This document shows positions 25,838 through 35,378 of a stretch of DNA of 64,000 bases, piece by piece. The DNA comes from Mycobacterium sp. GA-1199. Its GTDB lineage: Bacteria; Actinomycetota; Actinomycetes; Mycobacteriales; Mycobacteriaceae. The translations under genes and the position numbers were made by a program. A model generated the notes under the pieces. That model ran no database searches. It was not told the DNA's origin and saw only the letters and a program-made list of their open reading frames with translations. The stretch covers positions 18,607 through 82,606 of the forward strand of contig NZ_LQIX01000016.1 of assembly GCF_001500045.1 (NCBI RefSeq). The letters are read 5' to 3'. Numbering within the stretch: position 1 is the stretch's first letter; each line of letters begins with the position of its first letter.

Positions 25838-27986
25838 TCGAGGGTGCGGGGGCGGGCTTGGGGTAGAGCAGGTTCAACGCTCCGAGATGGGCGGCGACGG
25901 CCACCAACGGCAGCGCCGCTGATACCGCGAGATTGTCGTCGGTGGCCTCGGTCCGCAGCGACGTCACGAAGTCGTCACTGAGCGGCGGTGGGGAATGGAC
26001 CGCACCGCCGGTGACCCTCGCACAGATCGCCTCGGCGTGGGTTTCGAGCACCTCCCTGGTCTGCGGATAAATCCCGTGCGGCGGGGGAACGACGTCGGCG
26101 ATCAGTTCGGCGGCGGCGCGGAGCCTGACGGCCCGGTTTGCCGATCGCACCGCGGGCCCGCGAATATCGGTCGGCCCGCTACTCTCCGAAAGAAACTGTC
26201 GCACTGCGTCATCCACGGTCCGCGTCGCCCGCAGCGCCTGCTGGCTCAGTGCGATCACCCGATCGTTGGCCTCCTCCGACGCCCCGCGGGTCACCCGCAG
26301 GACCGCGGCGTTGAGGAACGTCGCGCCGACGGCGAACGCGTCGTCGATGGCCCGGCCCAGCCGGTTACCAACACCCCGAGGCCACAACAGGACCGACACG
26401 ACCACTCCCACGAGCGCGCCGACCACGACGTCCTCGACGCGTATGAGGCCGACGCTCCAACCCGTCGGCGCGATCAAGTTGAAGATGATCAGCACCATCA
26501 TCGTGAAGGCGGCCTGGCCGGCGATGAAAGACGCCACCTCCGGAACGAAGGCCGATCCGAAAGCCACCAACGGCAACAGCATCCACATGACGACCGGATC
26601 GACGCCGACGAGCTCGATGAGCCCGACGCCCAACAGAAACCCGATCGCGGTACCGGCGACGGCCCTTAGCATCCGCGTTCCGGTGGTCAGCGCGCTGCTG
26701 CGCAGTACCGACATCGCTCCGAGCACGACCCAGAATCCGTGCTCGAGGGGGAACAGGTGGGTGACGGCGACCGCCAGCGCCAACCCGAGGCCCGTGCGGA
26801 TGCTGTTGCGCAACACCACCGCCCGGGTGGCGACGAACCCGCGGGTGATCGCAGCGACGGCGGTGGTCTCGGGCATCACCCAGTCCGCCGTCCCGGTCTT
26901 GGGGAGGCCACGGCCCAGCACCCGGGCCCACACGGGGCGGGCGTCGGCGGCTGCGGCATTGCGGATGATGCGGCCGGTGACCCCGACCGTCGCCGAAAAC
27001 GTGCGACGCCCAAGGAGGTTGCGGCCCACGGCGATCGCGTCCGCGTCGTCAGAGGATGCGAGGATCTCGAGGATGTCCTCCCGGTAGCGGCCCTGGGCGA
27101 TCTCGCGGAGTTCGGTGAGCGCGGCGTCCAGGTCGGCCGTGCGGGCGGCGCGGGTCGAGACGTCGGAGATCTGCAGTACGGCAGCCGAATCCCGCAGCAC
27201 CCGGATCAGCGGGTGTTTCATATCGCCGAGGAGTCGCCCCGTGCCGTCGGTGATCCGGTCCGACAGCCAACCGAGGTCGTCGACCACCCGGACCAGGGCG
27301 CGGCTGCCCGCGGTGAGCGCGACGGGTCGGTAGTCGGCACTGAGGAACGTCTCCCACAGATGGTTCATCGCCCGGGTGACGTTCCTGGCCGGGGTGGTGC
27401 CCTGCAGACAGTCGGCCAGCCGGTCGCACACGCGGGCGGCACCGATGCGCAGCTCGTCGTGATGGCGCGGCGGCAGGAGGAACAGGGCGGCGGGCACACA
27501 GAACACGAGCGCTATGAGCCAGCCGAGCAGCCGATCGGGGATGGGCCCGGCGGGAGTACACGCGGGCAGCACGAACGTCATGAGCGTCGCGCGCTGCCCG
27601 GCGGCGATGATCTCGCTGAGCACCCCGAAGAACGTCACCACCACGCCGAGGACGAACATCGCCGCGACGCTGAGCCACGGATGCGGTGCCACCAGGGTGC
27701 CGAGCGTGATCAGGACGGCGCCGTTGAAGGCCAGCCCGAGGTAGGCCAGCGCGCGTGCCGGCCGGTTTCCCGGGAAGTCGACCAGGATCAGCAGCGCGAC
27801 CGAACCGAAGATCGTGATCATCGGCGTCTGGGTCCCACCGCCGACCGCAAAGCTCACCGCGGCCGCGATCGGCAGCACGATGGCAGCCCGGAGCGCACGG
27901 CGCAGCGCGTCGAGTTCGGGATCGCGCCGTCGCAGACGGTCCTCCGCGTGGCGCCACACCGGGGCGACGACTTCAGTGAGCGACAA
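25818..27986 (-). CDS. FUSC-type membrane protein (putative exporter)
   Basis: Integral membrane protein of 722 aa with two clusters of about five to six hydrophobic helices (about residues 30-170 and 400-540), each followed by a soluble helical region, the layout of the fusaric acid resistance / aromatic acid exporter (FUSC) superfamily. The repeat is visible in the matching starts ALRRALRAAIVLPI and VLRNSIRTGLGLAL. The substrate cannot be predicted. The TetR gene on the same strand lies 14 bases upstream, so one transcript and local control by that repressor are likely. Confidence 0.85.
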   Translation of the reverse strand: MSLTEVVAPVWRHAEDRLRRRDPELDALRRALRAAIVLPIAAAVSFAVGGGTQTPMITIFGSVALLILVDFPGNRPARALAYLGLAFNGAVLITLGTLVAPHPWLSVAAMFVLGVVVTFFGVLSEIIAAGQRATLMTFVLPACTPAGPIPDRLLGWLIALVFCVPAALFLLPPRHHDELRIGAARVCDRLADCLQGTTPARNVTRAMNHLWETFLSADYRPVALTAGSRALVRVVDDLGWLSDRITDGTGRLLGDMKHPLIRVLRDSAAVLQISDVSTRAARTADLDAALTELREIAQGRYREDILEILASSDDADAIAVGRNLLGRRTFSATVGVTGRIIRNAAAADARPVWARVLGRGLPKTGTADWVMPETTAVAAITRGFVATRAVVLRNSIRTGLGLALAVAVTHLFPLEHGFWVVLGAMSVLRSSALTTGTRMLRAVAGTAIGFLLGVGLIELVGVDPVVMWMLLPLVAFGSAFVPEVASFIAGQAAFTMMVLIIFNLIAPTGWSVGLIRVEDVVVGALVGVVVSVLLWPRGVGNRLGRAIDDAFAVGATFLNAAVLRVTRGASEEANDRVIALSQQALRATRTVDDAVRQFLSESSGPTDIRGPAVRSANRAVRLRAAAELIADVVPPPHGIYPQTREVLETHAEAICARVTGGAVHSPPPLSDDFVTSLRTEATDDNLAVSAALPLVAVAAHLGALNLLYPKPAPAPSTKGGEA

Positions 27987-28000
27987 CCCCGCTGCCCGCG

Positions 28001-28567
28001 CTAATCGACGTCGGGGACCGACGCGAACCGACCGTCGTGCAGGGCTTCACGCAATTCGCCGGAGATCCACCGCAACCCCTCCGGGTCGCGCGGCAACGTC
28101 GTCTGCTCGTAACCGACGAAGACATAGACCGCGCATTCGGCGAACAGCTGCGCCTGCCTCTTGTGCTGCAGGATTTCGAACGCCGACTCATACAAGATGT
28201 CGAAGCGCTGCTGGTCGACCGCGACCTGCACCTCGTGCACATGCGGGTCCAGCCTGCTCCACACCCGGATGGCGGCCTCGGCACTATGAGGAAGATCCAG
28301 ACCGGTCTGGAACAGGGCCTCGATGCGGCGGCGCGGGTCTGGCTCGTTGCGCACCGCTTCGATCACCCGCACGGTGCGCTCCTGCGTCCAGTGCGCGAGC
28401 AGCTCCCTGGTGTAGGCGGGCCAGTTCGGGAAGTAGTGGTAGAACGACCCGGTCGTCACGCCGAGGCGTTGACAGACCTCCGCGAGCTTCAGACCGCCGT
28501 ATCCCAGATCGGACAGGATCTCGATACCCACGTCGAAGTAACCGTCCCGCGATACGACGCTCCCCAT
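28001..28567 (-). CDS. TetR-family regulator upstream of the FUSC gene
   Basis: TetR-type repressor of 188 aa: an N-terminal HTH (about residues 8-55) with the typical LAEVCQRLGVTTGSFYHYF recognition segment, followed by a helical ligand domain. ATG 28567 is preferred over an upstream in-frame start at 28690, since TetR proteins begin shortly before the HTH and the longer form overlaps the divergent promoter region. It is co-directional with the FUSC exporter gene (14-base gap) and divergent from another TetR gene. Likely a local regulator of efflux. Confidence 0.88.
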   Translation of the reverse strand: MGSVVSRDGYFDVGIEILSDLGYGGLKLAEVCQRLGVTTGSFYHYFPNWPAYTRELLAHWTQERTVRVIEAVRNEPDPRRRIEALFQTGLDLPHSAEAAIRVWSRLDPHVHEVQVAVDQQRFDILYESAFEILQHKRQAQLFAECAVYVFVGYEQTTLPRDPEGLRWISGELREALHDGRFASVPDVD

Positions 28568-28699
28568 TACCTGGACATTAGTTCTAAGTCGGGCCGATTC
28601 TCTACGTCGAATTTCCCGGCCGCGAAAGCCCGCAATTTGCTGATAAAGGCAGGTCGGAACCCCCGGGAAAGCTGACGCCTGAAGGGCCAAGTGACGTGT

Positions 28700-28718
28700 G
28701 GCACAATTTGACCGTGCC
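28700..28718. promoter_or_regulatory. candidate operator over the TetR start
   Basis: GGCAC and GTGCC arms with a 9-base spacer straddle the -10-like CACAAT and the GTG start of the TetR gene. Position and symmetry fit autorepression; the sequence evidence is short. Confidence 0.35.
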
Positions 28719-29349
28719 GCATACGGCGAGTAGAGGTCCGGGTCGTCCCCCCGCAGCGAAGGCTGCCGAGACGCGTGAGCGCATCATAGGAGCCGCGCGC
28801 GAGGTTTTCAGCGAACTCGGATACGACGCCGCGACCTTCCAGGCGATCGCGATTCGCGCGGATCTGACCCGCCCCGCGATCAACCACTATTTCGCCAATA
28901 AGCAGGTTTTATGGCGCGAAGTCGTGCAGCAGACCAACGCCGCGATAGTCAGCGCGGGTAAAGCGCGCGCACAAAACGAAAACAATCTGCTCGCCAGATT
29001 GTCGGCCTACTTCACCGCAGCGATGCAGGCGGACTCCGAAGATCGTTCGGCCGCAGCATTTTTGGTGACATCGGTGCTGGAGGCGCAGCGCCATCCGGAA
29101 CTCAGCGACGAGGAGCACGACTCGCTCAAGCACTCGCGCGAGTTCGTCGCCTGGGCGGTCAACGACGCGATCGCGCGCGGCGAGCTCGCCACCGACACCG
29201 AGGTCGACTCGCTCGTCGAGATGCTGGTCGCGGTGATGTGGGGGATGGGTTTCTACGCCGGATTCGTCGGCAGCCACGACGAGCTCAAAGCGGTGGTCCG
29301 CCAATTCGAGCTGCTGATGTCCAACAACCTGTGGCGTCTGCAGTCCTGA
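28714..29349 (+). CDS. TetR-family regulator
   Basis: TetR regulator of 211 aa, in the position of M. tuberculosis Rv0144. The HTH has TFQAIAIRADLTRPAINHYFANK (about residues 40-62); the rest is a C-terminal effector domain. GTG 28714 is preferred over GTG 28696: a CACAAT -10-like element ends 6 bases before it, so the message may be leaderless. A GGCAC-N9-GTGCC dyad (28700-28718) overlaps this start and is a candidate autoregulatory site. Downstream is the methyltransferase gene after 64 bases. Confidence 0.85.
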   Translation: MPHTASRGPGRPPAAKAAETRERIIGAAREVFSELGYDAATFQAIAIRADLTRPAINHYFANKQVLWREVVQQTNAAIVSAGKARAQNENNLLARLSAYFTAAMQADSEDRSAAAFLVTSVLEAQRHPELSDEEHDSLKHSREFVAWAVNDAIARGELATDTEVDSLVEMLVAVMWGMGFYAGFVGSHDELKAVVRQFELLMSNNLWRLQS

Positions 29350-29389
29350 CGTCGCGGTGACCTACCCCACTGCTCGATAGCCTGCCTAA

Positions 29390-30349
<960 letters not shown>

Positions 30350-30378
30350 TCTACCGCGCATCGGGCACCGAACCTCGC

Positions 30379-30439
30379 GCGAGCGACCGCGTTTGTACGC
30401 TGATTCGCGGCGTGTCGAGGGACGAACACGGTCGCTCGC
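30379..30439. repeat. long imperfect palindrome, candidate interspersed element
   Basis: The arms GCGAGCGACCG (30379-30389) and CGGTCGCTCGC (30429-30439) are perfect complements. Pairing continues imperfectly inward (CGTTTGTAC against GGACGAACACG), giving a stem of about 20 bases around a GC-rich loop. It starts 30 bases after the methyltransferase stop. It could act as a terminator, or be one copy of a dispersed mycobacterial palindrome. Confidence 0.6.
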
Positions 30440-30491
30440 CCGCTTTGCGCGGGGTCCAGGTACATGGAGTGAGAGAGGCCTTCTGGGCGGC

Positions 30492-30510
30492 CCAACCGGT
30501 TGGTTAGGAT
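30492..30510 (+). promoter_or_regulatory. perfect 12-base palindrome abutting a -10 element
   Basis: CCAACCGGTTGG (30492-30503) is a perfect palindrome, followed one base later by TAGGAT (30505-30510), a good -10 element. The ALDH start codon is 32 bases further on. A repressor bound here would block RNA polymerase. A related CCAACCAGTTGA lies before the TetR gene at 52478. Confidence 0.55.
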
Positions 30511-30542
30511 CGGGGCATTCCTCGGGTCAGGAAGGACTCCCC

Positions 30543-31943
30543 ATGACCACCGATATCGCCACGTCGACACAAGCCACCGAAGACATCCCCAGCATCGTGC
30601 GCCGCCTGCGCGAGACCTTCAAGACCGGGCGCACGAGGGACATCGAGTGGCGCATACGGCAGCTCAAGGCGATCGAACGCCTCGCCGTCGAGAACGAGGA
30701 GGCCATCGCCGCCGCGCTCGAACAGGATCTGGGGCGCAACCGCTTCGAGGCGTGGCTGGCCGACATCGCGAGCACCGCGGGTGAGGCCAAGGACGCCGCG
30801 AAGAACGTCAAGAAGTGGACCAAGCGCCGGTACCGACTGCTGGAGATGTCGCAGCTGCCCGGCCGCGGCTGGGTCGAGTACGAGCCGTTCGGCACGGTGC
30901 TGGTCATCGGCGCGTGGAACTTCCCGTTCGTGCTGACGCTCGGCCCGGCGATCGGGGCGATCGCGGCGGGCAACACCGTGGTCCTCAAGCCCTCGGAGGT
31001 CTGTCCGGCGTCGTCGGCGCTGATGGCCGAACTGGTGCCGCGCTACCTCGACTCCGACGCGATCGCGGTGGTCGAAGGCGACGGCTCCGTCAGCCAGGAG
31101 CTCATCGCGCAGGGGTTCGACCACATCTGCTTCACCGGCGGCACCGAGATCGGCCGCAAGGTCTACGAGGGCGCCGCACCGCATCTGACGCCGGTCACGC
31201 TCGAACTCGGCGGCAAGAGCCCGGTGATCGTCTCCGCCGATGCCGACATCGATGTCGCGGCCAAGCGCATCGCGTGGACGAAGCTGATCAACTCCGGGCA
31301 GATCTGCATCGCGCCCGATTACGTGCTGGCCGACGCGAAGATCCGCGACAAGCTGGTCGACAAGATCAAAGAGGCGGTGACGACGTTCGAGTCGGAGAAC
31401 CCCGACGGCAAGCGCATCGTCAACGAGCGGCACTTCGGGCGGCTGACCGACGCGTTGGCCGCGACCAAGGGTGAGGTGGTCGTCGGCGGTGGTTCGGACG
31501 CGTCGAAGATCAGCATCCAGCCGACCGTCGTCGTCGATCCCGACCCGGCGGAACCGTTGATGACCGACGAGATCTTCGGCCCGATCCTGCCCGTCGTGAC
31601 GGTCCAATCACTGGACGACGCAATCAGTTTCGTCAATTCGCGGCCGAAGCCGCTGGCGGCCTACCTGTTCACCAAGACCAAGAGCATCAGGGAACGGGTG
31701 ATCAAGGAGGTGCCCGCGGGCGGGATGGTGGTCAACCACCTGTTGTTCCACTTCGCCACCAACAAGCTGCCGTTCGGTGGCGTCGGGCCCTCGGGCATGG
31801 GCGCCTACCACGGCAAGTACGGCTTCGAGCAGTTCAGTCACAAGAAGACCGTGATGACCAAGCCGACCCGACCCGATGTCGGCGCGTTCATCTATCCCCC
31901 GTATACAGAGAAGGCGCTGAAGCTCGCCAAACGCCTGTTCTAG
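30543..31943 (+). CDS. aldehyde dehydrogenase (Rv0147-like)
   Basis: NAD(P)-dependent aldehyde dehydrogenase of 466 aa, close to the short class-3 type that oxidises fatty or aromatic aldehydes. Motifs: GAWNFPF, KPSEVCPASSAL, FTGGTEIG for cofactor, LELGGKSP with the general base Glu, catalytic Cys in SGQICIAPDY, and the EIFGPILPV region. The C-terminus has a hydrophobic or basic tail. ATG 30543 follows a good aggaagg site and lies just after an operator and -10. First gene of an operon with the SDR and quinone oxidoreductase genes, the same order as Rv0147-Rv0149. Confidence 0.93.
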   Translation: MTTDIATSTQATEDIPSIVRRLRETFKTGRTRDIEWRIRQLKAIERLAVENEEAIAAALEQDLGRNRFEAWLADIASTAGEAKDAAKNVKKWTKRRYRLLEMSQLPGRGWVEYEPFGTVLVIGAWNFPFVLTLGPAIGAIAAGNTVVLKPSEVCPASSALMAELVPRYLDSDAIAVVEGDGSVSQELIAQGFDHICFTGGTEIGRKVYEGAAPHLTPVTLELGGKSPVIVSADADIDVAAKRIAWTKLINSGQICIAPDYVLADAKIRDKLVDKIKEAVTTFESENPDGKRIVNERHFGRLTDALAATKGEVVVGGGSDASKISIQPTVVVDPDPAEPLMTDEIFGPILPVVTVQSLDDAISFVNSRPKPLAAYLFTKTKSIRERVIKEVPAGGMVVNHLLFHFATNKLPFGGVGPSGMGAYHGKYGFEQFSHKKTVMTKPTRPDVGAFIYPPYTEKALKLAKRLF

Positions 31944-32004
31944 CGGTTCCGGTGGCGCCCGGCGCATCTGATCCGAAACCGCAGAATGTTCAGAAAGGAA
32001 CCCC

Positions 32005-32868
32005 ATGCCAGGAGTGCAGGATCGCGTCGTCGTCGTCACCGGGGCCGGAGGTGGGCTCGGGCGCGAATACGCGTTGACGCTCGCCAAGGAGGGCGCCAGC
32101 GTCGTCGTCAACGACCTCGGCGGTGCCCGTGACGGCACCGGTGCCGGCCACAACATGGCCGACCAGGTCGTCGCGGAGATCAAGGACGCCGGTGGCCGGG
32201 CCGTGGCCAACTACGACTCGGTCGCCGAGCCCGAGGGCGCCGAGAACATCATCAAGACCGCTCTCGACGAGTTCGGCAAGATCGACGGCGTGGTTTCCAA
32301 CGCGGGCATTCTGCGCGACGGCACGTTCCACAAGATGGAGTTCGCCAACTGGGACGCGGTGCTCAAAGTCCATCTGTACGGCGGCTACAACGTGATCCGC
32401 GCGGCCTGGCCGCATTTCCGGGAGAACAGCTTCGGGCGCATCGTCGTGGCCACCTCGACCAGCGGCCTGTTCGGCAACTTCGGCCAGGCCAACTACGGCG
32501 CCGCGAAGCTCGGCCTCGTCGGCCTGATCAACACGTTGGCCCAGGAGGGCGCGAAGTACAACATCAAGGCCAACGCCGTCGCCCCGATCGCGGCGACCCG
32601 GATGACGCAGGACATCCTGCCGCCGGAGGTGTTCGAGAAGCTGACGCCGGAATACGTTGCGCCGGTGGTGGCCTACCTGATGACCGAGGAACTGCCCGAC
32701 ACCGCCTCGGTGTTCATCGTCGGTGGAGGCAAGGTTCAGCGCACCGCGTTGTTCCAGAACGAGGGCATCACCTTCTCCGAGGTTCCCTCTGTCGACGACA
32801 TCGCCGCGAAGTGGGGCGAGATCACCGACCTGTCGGCGGCTCAGCGGGCGACCTTCAGCCTCGGCTGA
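32005..32868 (+). CDS. short-chain dehydrogenase/reductase (Rv0148-like)
   Basis: SDR of 287 aa related to the (3R)-hydroxyacyl-CoA dehydrogenase domain of peroxisomal multifunctional enzyme. Rossmann motif TGAGGGLG (about residues 12-19), NDLGG, NAG at the fourth strand, catalytic Ser in ATSTSG and YGAAK as YxxxK. An insertion after strand 2 (GARDGTGAGHNMAD) is typical of the MFE-2 subgroup. Probable role: fatty-acyl or sterol side-chain oxidation. Ribosome site agaaagga. It lies 61 bases after the aldehyde dehydrogenase and 5 bases before the next gene. Confidence 0.92.
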   Translation: MPGVQDRVVVVTGAGGGLGREYALTLAKEGASVVVNDLGGARDGTGAGHNMADQVVAEIKDAGGRAVANYDSVAEPEGAENIIKTALDEFGKIDGVVSNAGILRDGTFHKMEFANWDAVLKVHLYGGYNVIRAAWPHFRENSFGRIVVATSTSGLFGNFGQANYGAAKLGLVGLINTLAQEGAKYNIKANAVAPIAATRMTQDILPPEVFEKLTPEYVAPVVAYLMTEELPDTASVFIVGGGKVQRTALFQNEGITFSEVPSVDDIAAKWGEITDLSAAQRATFSLG

Positions 32869-32873
32869 GTTCG

Positions 32874-33836
32874 ATGAAAGCGCTTGTCGCGCAGGAACTC
32901 ACCGGGCCCTCCGGGCTGGTCTACACCGATGTCGAGGATGTCGGCGGCGAGGACGTCGTTGTCGTCGACGTCGGTGCGGCCGGGGTCAGCTTCCCCGACC
33001 TGTTGCTGCTGCGCGGCGAATACCAGCTGCGGCTCGAGCCACCGTTCGTGCCCGGCATGGAGGTCGCCGGGGTGGTGCGCTCGGCGCCGTACGAGTCCGA
33101 ATACAAGCCCGGGCAACGGGTGACGGCGCTGTCCATGCTCGGCGGGTGGGCCGAGCAGGTGGCGGTGTCGCCCGACAGCCTGACGCCCACCCCGGACGGC
33201 CTCGATGACGCGCAAGCCGTTGCGCTGCTGGGTAACTACCAGACGATGTACTTCGCGCTGGCCAAGCGCGGTGCGCTGCGCCCAGGTGAGACGGTGCTGG
33301 TGCTCGGATCGGCAGGCGGCATCGGGGTGGCCGGCATCCAGATCGCGAAGGCGTTGGGCGCCAGGGTGATCGCGTTGGTGCACCGCCCGCACGCGAGAGA
33401 GTTCGTCGAGTCGCTGGGTGCGGACGTCGTGCTGCCGTTGACCGACGGATGGTTGAAGGCGGTCAAGGAGGCGACGGACGGCCGTGGCGTCGATCTGGTG
33501 GTCGACCCGATCGGCGGTGACGCGTTCGACGATGCGATCCGCGCGCTCGCCGTGGAGGGCCGGCTGCTGGTGATCGGCTTTGCCGCGGGCGGTATTCCGA
33601 CGGTGAAGGTGAACCGGCTGCTGCTGCGCAACGTCGCGGTGATCGGTGTGGGCTACGGCGAGTACGTGAACCGCAAGCCCGGTTCGCAGTCGGTGTTCGA
33701 GTTCGGCGTGGCACAACTCGTCGAGGCCGGTCTTCGCCCGCCGCCGCCCATGCGCTATCCGCTGTCGAAGGGCGCCGACGCGTTGCAGGCGCTCGCCGAC
33801 GGCGGGGTGCTGGGCAAGGTCGTGCTGGAGCCCTAG
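32874..33836 (+). CDS. zinc-free MDR quinone oxidoreductase (Rv0149-like)
   Basis: NADPH:quinone oxidoreductase-type medium-chain dehydrogenase of 320 aa without the zinc-binding cysteines. GroES-like N-terminal domain with FPDLLLLRGEYQ and PGMEVAG; Rossmann motif VLVLGSAGGIGVAG (about residues 142-155); cofactor residues after ALVHR. The ATG at 32874 lies 5 bases after the SDR stop, and the family starts here (MKALVAQEL). Third gene of the operon. The last base of its TAG stop is the first base of the GTG start of the HAD reading frame, so that gene was part of the operon. Confidence 0.92.
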   Translation: MKALVAQELTGPSGLVYTDVEDVGGEDVVVVDVGAAGVSFPDLLLLRGEYQLRLEPPFVPGMEVAGVVRSAPYESEYKPGQRVTALSMLGGWAEQVAVSPDSLTPTPDGLDDAQAVALLGNYQTMYFALAKRGALRPGETVLVLGSAGGIGVAGIQIAKALGARVIALVHRPHAREFVESLGADVVLPLTDGWLKAVKEATDGRGVDLVVDPIGGDAFDDAIRALAVEGRLLVIGFAAGGIPTVKVNRLLLRNVAVIGVGYGEYVNRKPGSQSVFEFGVAQLVEAGLRPPPPMRYPLSKGADALQALADGGVLGKVVLEP

Positions 33837-34542
33837 TGGCGCCGCGCGCGTTGGCGTTCGACACGTTCGGCACGGTGGTCGACTGGCGTTCGAGCATCAT
33901 CCGAGAGCTCGAGGAGTTCGGCGCAGCCCATGGCGTCCAACGGGACTGGGCCGCCTTAGCCGACGAGTGGCGGGCAGGCTATCCGCCCGCCATGGACCGG
34001 GTGCGCCGCGGTGAGCTGCCGTGGACCAAGATCGACGGTTTGCACCGCATGATCCTCGTCGAGCTGCTCGACGCAGCGGGCATCGAGGGCGTCGACGCCG
34101 CCGCCGTCGACCACCTCAACCGGGCCTGGCACCGCCTGGACCCGTGGCCCGACGCGGTCGAGGGTCTCACCCGTTTGAAGGCCCGCTACCTCATCACGAC
34201 GCTGTCCAACGGCAACGTCTCGCTGCTGGCGAACATGGCCAGCGGGCGGGACTGCCGTGGGACTGCGTGATCTCCGCCGAGCTGTTCCGCCACTACAAAC
34301 CCGATCCCGAGGCCTACCTCGGATGCGCCGAACTGCTCGACGTCGCGCCCGCTGAGCTGATGCTGGTGGCCGCGCACGCCAGCGATCTGCGCGGCGCGAA
34401 GCGGGCAGGCCTGATGACCGCCTACGTCGACCGGCCGCTGGAATACGGAGCGGGCCGACGCCGCCCGTCGAAGATCGAGAACGGGGAGTTCGACGTCATG
34501 GCAGCCGATTTCGTCGATCTGGCGGACCAGCTCGGGGCGTAG
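33836..34542 (+). pseudogene. HAD-type (S)-2-haloacid dehalogenase, frameshifted
   Basis: Haloacid dehalogenase type II-like gene split between two frames. The first part (33836-34270) has the nucleophile motif LAFDTFGTVVDW, the Arg-rich cap region and TLSNGNVSLLANMA; the second part (frame of 34021-34542, used from about 34240) continues with RAGLPWDCVISAELF, the Lys in HYKPDPEAYLG and the acidic motif region VAAHASDLRGAK. Joined, they give a normal HAD of ~235 aa. The break lies around 34236-34246, within a run of Gs and Cs, and is explained by one missing base. It is either a true recent inactivation or a sequencing error. Confidence 0.85.
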
Positions 34543-34554
34543 CGCGGTGGTGAT

Positions 34555-34597
34555 TTGTGAGTGAAAACGCTCGGACAGCGAACGGAATCACTCACAA
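34555..34597. repeat. inverted repeat with 23-base spacer
   Basis: TTGTGAGTGA (34555-34564) and TCACTCACAA (34588-34597) are perfect 10-base complements. The spacer holds a minor CGCT/AGCG pair. It lies 12 bases after the HAD stop and 22 bases before the methyltransferase start, so it could terminate the operon or act as an operator. Confidence 0.55.
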
Positions 34598-34619
34598 GTC
34601 GCGGGGGTAGCGTGGAAGC

Positions 34620-35369
34620 GTGACCGATCCGTCGACATCATCGCTGCCGCCCGCGCTGCGTCGAGCGGTCGAGCTGTTCTCCGATCCGCCGACGCGTCTG
34701 GATCTCCGCGACGGCTACCTGGACCTGCTCGACGACGCGGCATCGCCGAACCAGGCTCCGCCCGAGAACAAGGGTCTGATCCAGACCGTGTGGGCCTCGG
34801 GTCCCGGGTCGATGTTCTACGACTACGCGCAGGGCCTCGCCCGCAGATTCGTGGGCGCATGGCAGTTGCCGATCGAGTGGCTCGACATCCCGAAGGGCGG
34901 TGTCGCGCTCGACATCGGAAGCGGGCCGGGCAACGTGACCGCCTCGCTGGCCCACGCGGCGGGACCCGAGGGGCTGGCGCTGGGCATCGACATCTCCAGA
35001 CCGATGCTGGCGCGGGCCGTCAGCGCACAGGCCGGGCCCAATGTCGGGTTCCTGCGCGCGGACGCGCAGCGGCTGCCGTTCCGCGACGAGAGCTTCGACG
35101 CGGTGACGTCGCTGGCGGTGGTGCAACTCATCCCGGAGCCGTCCTCGGCGGTGTCCGAGATGCACCGCGTGCTGCGGCCCGGCGGCCGGATCGCGGTCAT
35201 GGTGCCCACGGTCGGCAACGTGCCCCCGCCGTTGCGCTGGTTGTCGCGGGGCGGGGCGCGCTTCTTCGCCGAAGACGAACTGGGCGACCTGTTCGAACAA
35301 CGCGGATTCGAGCGCGTGCGCACCAAGACCATCGGCAACATCCAGTGGGTGCGGGCGCAGCACCCGTAA
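34620..35369 (+). CDS. class I SAM-dependent methyltransferase (Methyltransf_11 type)
   Basis: Methyltransferase of 249 aa. SAM-binding motif I ALDIGSGPGNVT (about residues 98-109), acidic GIDISRPML for the ribose, RADAQRLPF as motif II and EMHRVLRPGGRIAVM as the later motif. An N-terminal ~90 residues precede the fold. The substrate is unknown. GTG start at 34620. Downstream DUF456 begins 9 bases after the stop, suggesting co-transcription. Confidence 0.88.
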   Translation: MTDPSTSSLPPALRRAVELFSDPPTRLDLRDGYLDLLDDAASPNQAPPENKGLIQTVWASGPGSMFYDYAQGLARRFVGAWQLPIEWLDIPKGGVALDIGSGPGNVTASLAHAAGPEGLALGIDISRPMLARAVSAQAGPNVGFLRADAQRLPFRDESFDAVTSLAVVQLIPEPSSAVSEMHRVLRPGGRIAVMVPTVGNVPPPLRWLSRGGARFFAEDELGDLFEQRGFERVRTKTIGNIQWVRAQHP

Positions 35370-35378
35370 ATTCGACGC

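Noticed and set aside
26739..28004. Plus-strand open frame of 421 codons opposite the FUSC gene
   Set aside because: Composition (many Gly, Arg, His) is typical of antisense translation, and the minus strand encodes a clear membrane protein.
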